Shown here one piece after another: positions 1 to 4,427 of a stretch of DNA of 6,850 bases. The notes beneath the pieces are model-generated. The model was not told the DNA's origin. It did no database searches and saw nothing but the letters and a program-made list of their open reading frames with translations. The DNA is taken from contig JACDBZ010000169.1 in NCBI GenBank assembly GCA_013694645.1, forward strand, positions 1-6,850, given 5' to 3'. Position 1 is the first letter of the stretch. Each line of letters opens with the position of its first letter. This stretch comes from Chloroflexota bacterium (GTDB lineage Bacteria; Chloroflexota; Limnocylindria; QHBO01). The position numbers and the translations under genes are program-made.

Positions 1-206
1 TGCTGATCGCCTACTCAGCCGGGCTGGCGGTACCATTCCTGGCCGCGGCGCTGGCACTCCCCCGCCTCCAGCCTCTGATCGAGTGGCTGCGGCGACACCA
101 TCGGTGGGTGCAGGTGGTCGCCGGTGCCTTCATCATCGTGATCGGCGTGATGATCTTCCTCAACACTTTCGCGCGCTTGGCCAATCTCTTCACGTTCGTG
201 CTCTGA
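1..206 (+). CDS. ccdA: CcdA-type cytochrome c biogenesis / thiol transport membrane protein, C-terminal fragment
   Basis: Only the last 67 codons are present; the gene begins before the window, and codons are read in frame from base 3 to a TGA at 204-206. Two hydrophobic segments are visible. The first begins LIAYSAGLAVPFLAAALAL, the Gly/Pro-containing helix typical of the last part of CcdA and the DsbD transmembrane domain. The second, about AGAFIIVIGVMIFLNTF, is the terminal helix. Family members pass electrons from cytoplasmic thioredoxin across the membrane to extracytoplasmic thiol proteins such as TlpA/CcmG/ResA. A TlpA-like gene lies about 1.5 kb downstream on the same strand, which supports the call. 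The catalytic cysteines lie in the missing part, so activity cannot be judged. A GC-rich hairpin at 286-311 may end its transcript. Confidence 0.82.
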   Translation, partial: LIAYSAGLAVPFLAAALALPRLQPLIEWLRRHHRWVQVVAGAFIIVIGVMIFLNTFARLANLFTFVL

Positions 207-285
207 CGCACCAGCTGGAAGCTGATCCGCGGTGCCAGGGCCCCGGAGCCTGAAAGAGGCAATCCGCACGGCGGACCGTCAACGC

Positions 286-311
286 GGGCCGGACGCTCGA
301 GCGCCCGGCCC
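286..311. terminator. GC-rich inverted repeat between convergent genes
   Basis: The 26 bases form a near-perfect palindrome centred at 298/299, with a single A-C mismatch (293/304). It starts GGGCCGGACG and ends with CCCGGCCC. It lies 80 nt after the ccdA stop on one side and 10 nt after the TAG at 321-323 on the other. There is no T-tract on either strand, so any terminator function would be of the hairpin-only type seen in high-GC bacteria. The position between convergent reading frames is the main support. Confidence 0.45.
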
Positions 312-320
312 GACGATCGG

Positions 321-606
321 CTACGAGCGACGGAAGCGGATAGCCACCATCATGCCCAAGTCCGGCGAGTGCGACCAAGGCGAGGAACACCGATGGCTGA
401 CCCATGGGTGACCCGTCGGCACCAGGGTCGCTCGCGGTGTCCGGCATCGAACTCGCCGCAGGTACGCTGGGCGCGGGTGCGCTCGCTGACGGTGCGGTCG
501 ACGCGGCGGTAGCGGCGACGGTGATCGTCCCGACCACCGTTCCATGTAGAAGCCAAACGCGCAGCGCGATCCGCTCTTCGTGCTGCTGGAGCGACGGGCG
601 GTCCAT
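321..606 (-). pseudogene. Possible small surface-anchored protein with a frameshift
   Basis: Not recognised as a known family. A frame opens with ATG at 606-604, 18 nt after the stop of the GYD gene. It encodes a charged N-terminus, then a hydrophobic stretch (VWLLHGTVVGTITVAATAA), an Ala/Ser/Pro-rich linker, the sequence MPDTA, and the start of a hydrophobic helix (VFLALVALAGLG). At the CCC run at 355-357 (GGG on the coding strand) this frame turns into unlikely sequence. Removing one base instead gives AGLGMMVAIRFRRS and a TAG at 321-323. That yields a complete sorting-type tail: a PDTA-like motif, a transmembrane helix and basic residues. This fits a cell-wall or membrane-anchored protein, and the hairpin at 286-311 then sits 10 nt after the stop. 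No convincing Shine-Dalgarno is visible. It may be a pseudogene, a miscalled homopolymer, or not a gene at all. Confidence 0.33.
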
Positions 607-624
607 CCGCCGGCGTCGATTGGA

Positions 625-957
625 TCAGGCAGTCGGCGGTTTGTAGGCCTTACGGGCGGTGTCGGCGTGCTTGACGATGGCCGCTTGTTCGTCGTGGTCG
701 AAGATCTGGTGCGTCTCGAGACCCACGACGGCGCCAGCGGCACCGACCGCCGCCGACAGCGCTGCCGCTGCCACGCCGTCGGGCACGTTCGAGATGAGGA
801 AGCCGTCATGCTTTCCCTGCATCCAGTAGAAAGCTTCCTGCGTGCCTCCGAGCGATTCGACAAGCGCCTTTCCTGCGGCGGACCGGTCGCTCGGCTTTTC
901 GATCATGGCCTTCGTGGATTCGGCGGTATACGAGAAGAACGTGATGAATCTGGGCAT
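625..957 (-). CDS. GYD-domain protein
   Basis: A 110-residue protein made almost entirely of one GYD-type domain, a small alpha/beta ferredoxin-like fold of unknown biochemical role, usually about 95-110 residues long. Family hallmarks visible are the N-terminal strand FITFFSYTAEST, the AGKALVESLGG segment (about residues 28-38), an aromatic strand FYWMQG, the GKHDGFLISNVPDG turn (about 48-61), an Ala-rich helix, and GLETHQIF near the end. The namesake Gly-Tyr-Asp is Lys-His-Asp-Gly here, a variant I recall in other family members. The ATG at 957 has a strong Shine-Dalgarno, AGGAGG, nine bases upstream, so the start is well supported. It is transcribed towards the small ORF at 606-321 and may be co-transcribed with it. 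No partner enzyme indicates its function. Confidence 0.85.
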   Translation of the reverse strand: MPRFITFFSYTAESTKAMIEKPSDRSAAGKALVESLGGTQEAFYWMQGKHDGFLISNVPDGVAAAALSAAVGAAGAVVGLETHQIFDHDEQAAIVKHADTARKAYKPPTA

Positions 958-963
958 GTGGGG

Positions 964-972
964 TCTCCTCCT
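964..972 (-). promoter_or_regulatory. Strong Shine-Dalgarno of the GYD gene
   Basis: On the minus strand the bases read AGGAGGAGA. The AGGAGG core ends 9 nt before the ATG at 957. It is one of the strongest ribosome binding sites in the window and fixes the start of the GYD protein. Confidence 0.65.
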
Positions 973-1029
973 ATTGGGATCGTCACGCGCCGGCTCGAAA
1001 GGTCGGTCTCGCCCGATCCTGGGTGGTTA

Positions 1030-1049
1030 TGGCGCCCCCGGAGGGATTC
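1030..1049 (-). repeat. Copy of the tRNA-Arg 3' end, candidate attachment-site remnant
   Basis: Twenty consecutive bases are identical to 1424-1443, the last 20 bases of the tRNA-Arg gene (end of the T loop, 3' side of the T stem, acceptor strand, discriminator and CCA), in the same orientation. The sequence beyond it does not fold as a tRNA: the T stem has at least two mismatches and no matching 5' acceptor strand is found. It lies 394 bp downstream of the intact tRNA in the direction of tRNA transcription, where the displaced 3' fragment falls after site-specific integration into a tRNA gene. A degraded second tRNA copy is the alternative. Confidence 0.6.
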
Positions 1050-1212
1050 AGGACCGCACTACCCGAACGGCTAACCGCCTACGGCTAAGGCAGCTAATCG
1101 GCCGGCCGCCTCTTAGGCTGAGCGGCGGCGGCGTGGGCGCAGGGTCTCTAGTCGAGCGTCCAGGAGAGTCTCACCCGTGGGACCGTGCAGCTCCTTGCGA
1201 CGATCGATGTAG

Positions 1213-1311
1213 CGTATCCGCCACATCGTGGAGCGCGTGGAGATGAACGGCCGCGACGTGGGCCGAATCATCGTCCGGCCCGAGGCCGCCCCGTTCTTCG
1301 AGTCCTACGCC
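1213..1311 (+). pseudogene. Short plus-strand coding-like fragment
   Basis: Not recognised. After an in-frame TAG at 1210-1212, some 33 codons read RIRHIVERVEMNGRDVGRII and continue through VRPEAAPFFESYA, with nearly all third positions G or C. At about 1312 the bias ends, exactly where the minus-strand membrane ORF begins to overlap. The frame stays open into the antisense of the tRNA, which cannot be authentic coding sequence. The best reading is a fragment of a former gene cut off by the arrival of the tRNA/membrane-ORF segment. A tiny protein starting at GTG 1228 is possible but lacks a good ribosome binding site. Confidence 0.25.
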
Positions 1312-1395
1312 CTAGGCGCGACGAAAGATGCGTCTCACGAGGTAGATGGCTGCGGCGAGTATGCCCAGCACAATGACCCACTCAACCAGTCCCAT
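1312..1395 (-). CDS. 27-residue single-pass membrane microprotein
   Basis: A complete 28-codon frame (ATG at 1395-1393, TAG at 1314-1312). The protein starts MGLVEW, continues with a hydrophobic segment VIVLGILAAAIYLV (residues 7-20), and ends RRIFRRA. This is a clean single transmembrane helix followed by an arginine-rich tail, predicting an N-out/C-in inner-membrane peptide. Its start is unusually well supported: GAGGAG on the coding strand (1409-1404) lies 8 nt before the ATG. The gene starts 28 nt after the 3' end of tRNA-Arg on the same strand and could share its transcript. Function is unknown. Size and charge pattern resemble small membrane regulators or stabilising peptides, or type I toxin-like peptides, but no family was recognised. 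Confidence 0.55.
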   Translation of the reverse strand: MGLVEWVIVLGILAAAIYLVRRIFRRA

Positions 1396-1403
1396 TACAT
1401 GCA

Positions 1404-1409
1404 CTCCTC
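1404..1409 (-). promoter_or_regulatory. Shine-Dalgarno of the 27-residue membrane ORF
   Basis: GAGGAG on the minus strand, 8 nt before the ATG at 1395. Its presence in the short gap between the tRNA and this very small frame is the main argument that the frame is translated. Confidence 0.5.
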
Positions 1410-1423
1410 GTCGTGTTCGTGTG

Positions 1424-1499
1424 TGGCGCCCCCGGAGGGATTCGAACCCCCGACGCCCGCCTTAGGACGGCGGCGCTCTATCCACTGAGCTACGGGGGC
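1424..1499 (-). tRNA. tRNA-Arg (anticodon CCT)
   Basis: A full 76-nt cloverleaf can be drawn. The acceptor stem GCCCCCG pairs with CGGGGGC, followed by discriminator G and an encoded CCA (TGG at 1424-1426 on the plus strand). The D arm is GCTC-AGTGGATA-GAGC. The anticodon stem CCGCC/GGCGG closes the loop GTCCTAA, giving anticodon CCT, which reads AGG codons. The T arm is GGGGG-TTCGAAT-CCCTC with one G-T pair. It is divergent from the glutaredoxin-like gene, with only 34 nt between them. Its 3' end is duplicated at 1030-1049. Confidence 0.96.
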
Positions 1500-1511
1500 G
1501 GCGCCGATCGG

Positions 1512-1517
1512 ATCCTA
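1512..1517 (-). promoter_or_regulatory. Candidate -10 box for tRNA-Arg
   Basis: TAGGAT on the minus strand fits TANNNT and would place a transcript start a few bases before the tRNA 5' end at 1499. No TTGACA-like -35 is seen at the expected distance, which would lie inside the first codons of the divergent gene. Weak support. Confidence 0.25.
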
Positions 1518-1520
1518 CCG

Positions 1521-1526
1521 TATCAT
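1521..1526 (+). promoter_or_regulatory. Candidate -10 box for a leaderless transcript
   Basis: TATCAT matches TANNNT and ends 7 nt before the ATG at 1534. That gene has no Shine-Dalgarno, so a transcript starting at or next to the A of the ATG (leaderless) is a reasonable explanation. No -35 box is evident. The upstream side runs at once into the tRNA gene. Confidence 0.35.
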
Positions 1527-1533
1527 CCGCCCC

Positions 1534-1767
1534 ATGCCCGCACGACCGACTCTCTACGTTCGGCATGGCTGCCACCTTTGCGAGGAGGCGAGCGTCCTGC
1601 TCGACACCATGCTGGGAGCCGATGGATGGGACGCGATCGACATCGAGACCGATGACGACCTGCTCGTGCGCTACGCGCACCGCATCCCGGTGCTCGTCGT
1701 GAATGGCGCTGATCGGCTCGAGCTGATCATCACCCGCCCCGACCTCGAAGCGGTCATGAACCGATGA
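1534..1767 (+). CDS. Glutaredoxin-like thiol protein (DUF836 type)
   Basis: A 77-residue cytoplasmic thioredoxin-fold protein. It starts with a beta strand LYVRHGCHLC carrying the active-site pair C13-x-x-C16, followed by the helix EEASVLLDTML. The motif RIPVLVVNG holds the expected cis-proline (P52), and a final helix (PDLEAVMNR) closes the fold. Length and the CHLCEEA signature match the small glutaredoxin-like family, whose members are often coded next to thiol-redox genes; the substrate is not established. The stop overlaps the start of the TlpA gene (ATGA at 1764-1767), indicating translational coupling. No Shine-Dalgarno precedes the ATG, and a TATCAT box 7 nt upstream suggests a leaderless mRNA. 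A role in passing electrons to the extracytoplasmic TlpA protein through CcdA is inferred from gene order only. Confidence 0.85.
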   Translation: MPARPTLYVRHGCHLCEEASVLLDTMLGADGWDAIDIETDDDLLVRYAHRIPVLVVNGADRLELIITRPDLEAVMNR

Positions 1768-2321
1768 TCCCCGCGATCCTGCGGCGCCGGCGCGGCAGCC
1801 TGCTGTGGCTCATCGGCATCCTGACGTTGGCGGTCGTGATGGCCGTGCTGGCCACCATCCCGCTGCTGCGGGGCACCCCCGACGGGCGCCTCGGCTCGTT
1901 GGTCGGCCAGCTCGCACCCGAGCTACGAGGCGAGGGTCTCGACGGCCGGGCCTGGTCCCTTGCCGATGCGGACGGCCGCCTGGTCTGGGTCAACTTCTGG
2001 GCCACGAGCTGCGAGCCGTGCCGCACGGAGATGCCGGCCATGCAACGCCTGGCCGACGCGTATCCGGACGAGCTGTTGATCCTCGGAGTCGACTGGGGGG
2101 AGGGGCGAGACGCGGTCAGCGACTTCGTCACCCGTTATGGCGTGGAGTACCCGATTCTGCTCGACCCGACACTCGACACCTATTACCGCTGGGCCGGGAC
2201 CGATGGTCTGCCGCGGCACTATTTCATCGGCGCCGAGGGAACGGTGCTTCGCGAGGTGATCGGTCCGCTTGATCCGACGCGAATGGTGGCCATCCTCGAT
2301 GAGCTGCTCGCGGCGAGCTGA
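1764..2321 (+). CDS. TlpA/ResA-type membrane-anchored thioredoxin-like protein
   Basis: A 185-residue protein. Basic residues (RRRR, 7-10) precede one transmembrane anchor at about 13-34, and the rest is an extracytoplasmic thioredoxin fold of the TlpA/AhpC-TSA type. The GQLAPELRGEGLDG segment matches the family's N-terminal strand. The active site is WATSCEPC with C83 and C86, and VDWGEG and DPTLDTYYRW follow. GLPRHYFI supplies the cis-proline (P150). Such proteins reduce disulfides in apocytochrome c or other secreted proteins and are recharged by CcdA, whose 3' end lies at the left edge of the window. The ATG overlaps the stop of the glutaredoxin-like gene (ATGA), so the two are coupled. 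No ccm or cytochrome gene is visible, so the client is unknown. Confidence 0.9.
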   Translation: MIPAILRRRRGSLLWLIGILTLAVVMAVLATIPLLRGTPDGRLGSLVGQLAPELRGEGLDGRAWSLADADGRLVWVNFWATSCEPCRTEMPAMQRLADAYPDELLILGVDWGEGRDAVSDFVTRYGVEYPILLDPTLDTYYRWAGTDGLPRHYFIGAEGTVLREVIGPLDPTRMVAILDELLAAS

Positions 2322-2344
2322 GCTCCGGCGCGTGATGCGGTGAA

Positions 2345-2383
2345 GCACGAACGAGGCGTGCGTAGCGCACGCCTCGTTCGTGC
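2345..2383. terminator. 18-bp perfect hairpin, bidirectional terminator candidate
   Basis: Bases 2345-2362 (starting GCACGAACGAGG) are the exact reverse complement of 2366-2383, with a TAG loop of 3 nt. It stands between two convergent genes, 23 nt after the tlpA stop and 17 nt after the stop of the cupredoxin gene. No T-run follows on either strand. Position and perfect pairing make bidirectional termination, or protection of the 3' ends, the likely role. Confidence 0.75.
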
Positions 2384-2400
2384 ATCGGGACAGGTTCGGG

Positions 2401-2838
2401 TCAGCCCTCGACGACCACCGATCCGCTCATTTCCCCGGGGTGAATGTCGCAGACGAAGAAGTACTCACCAGCTTCGAGTGCATCCACCTGGACCTCGGTG
2501 GTGGCGCCACCGTCGATGACATCGCCCACAACGATCTCTTCACCACCCTCCTCGGTATAGATGGCGACGTTGTGGGGCGCGGAGTCGTTGTTCGTGAAGG
2601 TGATGGTGAAGGCCTCGCCGGCCACGGCCTGGATGACGTTCGCGTCGAACGCGATGTCGGCGGCGCTGAGCTCAGCGGCGCCATCGGTGACGGCAATCGT
2701 TCCGCCGCCGGTGTTGTCTCCGCCATCGCCGTCAGCGGCGCTTTCACTCGCGCTGCTGCATGCAGCCATCAGGGCGACGAGCGCGATCACAGAGGTGAGA
2801 ACCATGCCTCGGCGCAGCAGGGTACGAAGGGAGTTCAA
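2401..2838 (-). CDS. Cupredoxin-domain lipoprotein (blue copper protein)
   Basis: A 145-residue exported protein. A signal peptide with arginines at 5, 9 and 10 and a hydrophobic core (VLTSVIALVALMAAC) ends in a lipobox-like site with the lipidated cysteine C27. A flexible Ser/Gly/Asp linker follows (28-46). The rest (about 47-145) is a plastocyanin-like beta-sandwich. All four type-1 copper ligands are present: H89 in APHNVAIY, then C130, H133 and M137 in FFVCDIHPGEM. It would act on the outer face of the membrane as an electron carrier, or possibly a copper-binding protein. The start is TTG at 2838, with AAAGGAAG about 10 nt upstream; a later ATG would cut off the arginines of the signal peptide. 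It faces the MBL-fold gene across 117 nt and converges on tlpA. The electron partner is not visible here. Confidence 0.9.
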   Translation of the reverse strand: MNSLRTLLRRGMVLTSVIALVALMAACSSASESAADGDGGDNTGGGTIAVTDGAAELSAADIAFDANVIQAVAGEAFTITFTNNDSAPHNVAIYTEEGGEEIVVGDVIDGGATTEVQVDALEAGEYFFVCDIHPGEMSGSVVVEG

Positions 2839-2847
2839 GAGAGTCAG

Positions 2848-2855
2848 CTTCCTTT
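2848..2855 (-). promoter_or_regulatory. Shine-Dalgarno supporting the TTG start of the cupredoxin gene
   Basis: AAAGGAAG on the minus strand lies about 10 nt before the TTG at 2838. It favours this non-ATG start over the ATG eleven codons further in, which has GAGG only one base away. Confidence 0.45.
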
Positions 2856-2887
2856 CGAACGATCAAGCGGGCGGAAGTGGCCTGATC

Positions 2888-2893
2888 ATTCTA
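2888..2893 (-). promoter_or_regulatory. Candidate -10 box for the cupredoxin gene
   Basis: TAGAAT on the minus strand is about 50 nt before the TTG start, inside the 117-nt gap after the MBL-fold gene. No convincing -35 box is seen, so this is a weak assignment. Confidence 0.25.
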
Positions 2894-2955
2894 GGCGGGA
2901 TAGCGGTCTTCAGCCGGTCGGCATGCTCACCCTGCGTCGATCGACGTGTGGCGCC

Positions 2956-3837
2956 TCAGGAAACCGCTCGATATCCTCCCTTCTCGGTTGCCTCGATGAG
3001 GATGGGCAGGGCGCCTGGATCATGCGTGAAATAGCACCACCAGCCCTCGGCTGCGGCGCGTGTCACCAGCTCGCTGCGCACCTCGATGGCGTCGATCGGG
3101 TAGTCGTCATATGCGGAGGTCCAGCGCACGGGAATCTGCCACCGTGTCGGGATCAGATCTCCCCAGAAGATGGCGCGTTCCGTAGGATCTCCGGCGCGGC
3201 CGCCGGGACGGTCGACGCCCATCAGGACTGCCTGCGAACCACGGGTGTGCCCACCGGTGCGAATGACGCGCACACCCTCGACCAGCTCCACCTCGCCGTT
3301 CACCTCGGCCAGCTGTCCGGCCGCGCGCACCGCATCGAGCTGCTCGACCTCCATGACACCGGCCAATCGCAGCTCGTCTCCGTGGGCTGCCTCCGCCTCG
3401 TCACGCTGGACGACGTAGCGCGCGTTCGGGAAGGCCGGACGGCCGAAGGTGTCTACCATGCCACCGGCGTGGTCGTAATGGAGGTGGCTGACCACCACGA
3501 AGTCGACCGATGCCGGATCCTCACCCACGGCCCGAAGCGCCTGAACCGGATCGCCGCCTTCGACGCCTTTGATATCACGGTCCTTGTCGCTCATTCGCAC
3601 ACCGGTCCCGGTCTCGATCAGGATGCGTTTGCCGCCGGCCTCGACGAGCAGCAGATTGAGCCGGCAGCGAAGTCTCCCGCGCTCATCGGTCTCGACCAGC
3701 CTGCTCCACAGCGGACGCGGCACGACCCCGAAGAATCCTCCGGCATCGGGACGGAACCAGCCGGCACGAATGACCCGCACGCTCACCCCGCCCGCGTACG
3801 CTCGCGGTTCGCCGATCTCGTGGAGCGGCTCAGTCAC
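2956..3837 (-). CDS. MBL-fold metallohydrolase (lactonase-like)
   Basis: A 293-residue protein of the metallo-beta-lactamase fold superfamily. The metal-binding motif HLHYDH spans residues 118-123 (H118, H120, D122, H123). H197 (GGHTRGSQ), D227 (FWGDLIPT) and H272 (FTHDPG) complete a two-metal site. The early GTG loop reads LIETGTG, with Glu where Asp is usual, a variant within the fold. There is no signal peptide, so it is cytoplasmic. Overall layout resembles lactone- or ester-hydrolysing members, but substrate cannot be told from motifs. The start is GTG at 3837, which overlaps the stop of dcd as GTGA, pointing to translational coupling. That linkage may reflect shared expression only. Confidence 0.87.
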   Translation of the reverse strand: MTEPLHEIGEPRAYAGGVSVRVIRAGWFRPDAGGFFGVVPRPLWSRLVETDERGRLRCRLNLLLVEAGGKRILIETGTGVRMSDKDRDIKGVEGGDPVQALRAVGEDPASVDFVVVSHLHYDHAGGMVDTFGRPAFPNARYVVQRDEAEAAHGDELRLAGVMEVEQLDAVRAAGQLAEVNGEVELVEGVRVIRTGGHTRGSQAVLMGVDRPGGRAGDPTERAIFWGDLIPTRWQIPVRWTSAYDDYPIDAIEVRSELVTRAAAEGWWCYFTHDPGALPILIEATEKGGYRAVS

Positions 3838-4415
3838 CGGGTCACGCGGCCGCGGTCGAAGTCCGCGTGGTAGCGGCTGGCCGTCGGGTCAGTCTGTCCG
3901 CGGTACTTGGAACCGATTCGCGCATCCCCGTAGCCGACCTCGACCGGAGAACTGAGCCGCTGGAAGCTGATCTGACCGATCTTCATGCCGTCGTAGAGCT
4001 TGATCGGCAGATTCGCGACATTCGACAGCTCAAGGGTGAGGGTTCCCTCCCAGCCAGGATCGACGTAACCGGCGGTCGAATGGATGAGCAGGCCCAACCG
4101 GCCCAAAGAACTTTTGCCTTCGAGCCTCGCCACAAGGTCGTCCGGCAGGCCGACGCGCTCGAAGGTGGCGCCCAACACGAACTCACCGGGGTGCAGGATG
4201 AATGGCTCGTCGCCGTTGATCTCGACCAGCTCGGTCAGCTCAGGCTGGTCCATCCGCGGGTCGATCACCGCTGTTCGGTTGTTGCGGAAGACCCGGAAGC
4301 GGTTTCCGAGATGGAGGTCGACGCTCGATGGCTGAACGGCGTCAGGCGTGAATGGGTCGACGACGATCCGGCCGGCGTCGATCTCGGCCCGGATGTCGCG
4401 GTCGGACAGGATCAT
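3834..4415 (-). CDS. dcd: dCTP deaminase, probably the dUMP-forming bifunctional type
   Basis: A 193-residue trimeric nucleotide enzyme of the Dcd/Dut family that converts dCTP to dUTP, or directly to dUMP in bifunctional members, feeding dTTP synthesis. Family blocks are complete: MILSDRDIRAEI at the N-terminus, QPSSVDLHLGNRF (28-40), the nucleotide-binding EGKSSLGRLGLLIHSTAGYV (99-118) and TLELSN with the catalytic Glu129. DGMKIGQISF and GSKYRGQTDPTASRY follow at the C-terminus. The HSTAG and LSNVANLPI segments look like the actinobacterial/archaeal bifunctional enzymes rather than the E. coli type; this is judged by eye. It begins 12 nt after nrdR, and its stop overlaps the GTG of the MBL-fold gene. 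Placement with nrdR makes a small deoxynucleotide-supply module. Confidence 0.95.
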   Translation of the reverse strand: MILSDRDIRAEIDAGRIVVDPFTPDAVQPSSVDLHLGNRFRVFRNNRTAVIDPRMDQPELTELVEINGDEPFILHPGEFVLGATFERVGLPDDLVARLEGKSSLGRLGLLIHSTAGYVDPGWEGTLTLELSNVANLPIKLYDGMKIGQISFQRLSSPVEVGYGDARIGSKYRGQTDPTASRYHADFDRGRVTR

Positions 4416-4427
4416 GCGGCGCTGATC

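Larger units (their letters stand above)
958..1311. other. 354-bp stretch without an established gene
   Basis: This stretch separates the GYD gene from the 27-codon membrane ORF. It holds the GYD ribosome binding site, a 20-nt copy of the tRNA-Arg 3' end (1030-1049), and three short related motifs CGGCTAA/CGGCTAA/CAGCTAA at 1068-1074, 1082-1088 and 1091-1097. It also has a weak interrupted hairpin around 1142-1175 and a plus-strand run with coding-like third positions (1213-1311). No complete gene, tRNA or recognised structured RNA could be drawn through it. It looks like decayed or recombined DNA. Confidence 0.5.

Noticed and set aside
404..646. Plus-strand open frame of 80 codons overlapping the GYD gene end
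   Set aside because: Its second half is Arg/Ser/Cys-rich nonsense, and the minus strand gives a more coherent protein.
1030..1110. Possible second tRNA or tmRNA 3' domain ending in the duplicated CCA
   Set aside because: The T stem does not pair, no 5' acceptor partner is found within tRNA or tmRNA distance, and no tag-peptide frame ending in Ala-Ala is seen.
1228..1488. Full-length plus-strand protein running into the tRNA
   Set aside because: The C-terminal third is the antisense translation of tRNA-Arg, a well-known source of spurious proteins. Only the part before about 1312 has coding-like third positions.
2935..2946. 12-bp perfect palindrome CGTCGATCGACG between the MBL and cupredoxin genes
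   Set aside because: It has no loop, so it is a poor hairpin, and such short palindromes are expected by chance in GC-rich DNA. Operator function is possible but unsupported.
2380..3873. Long plus-strand open frame (497 codons)
   Set aside because: It is antisense to the cupredoxin and MBL-fold genes, which show complete metal-ligand motifs. The plus-strand translation has no recognisable domain and is a high-GC shadow.
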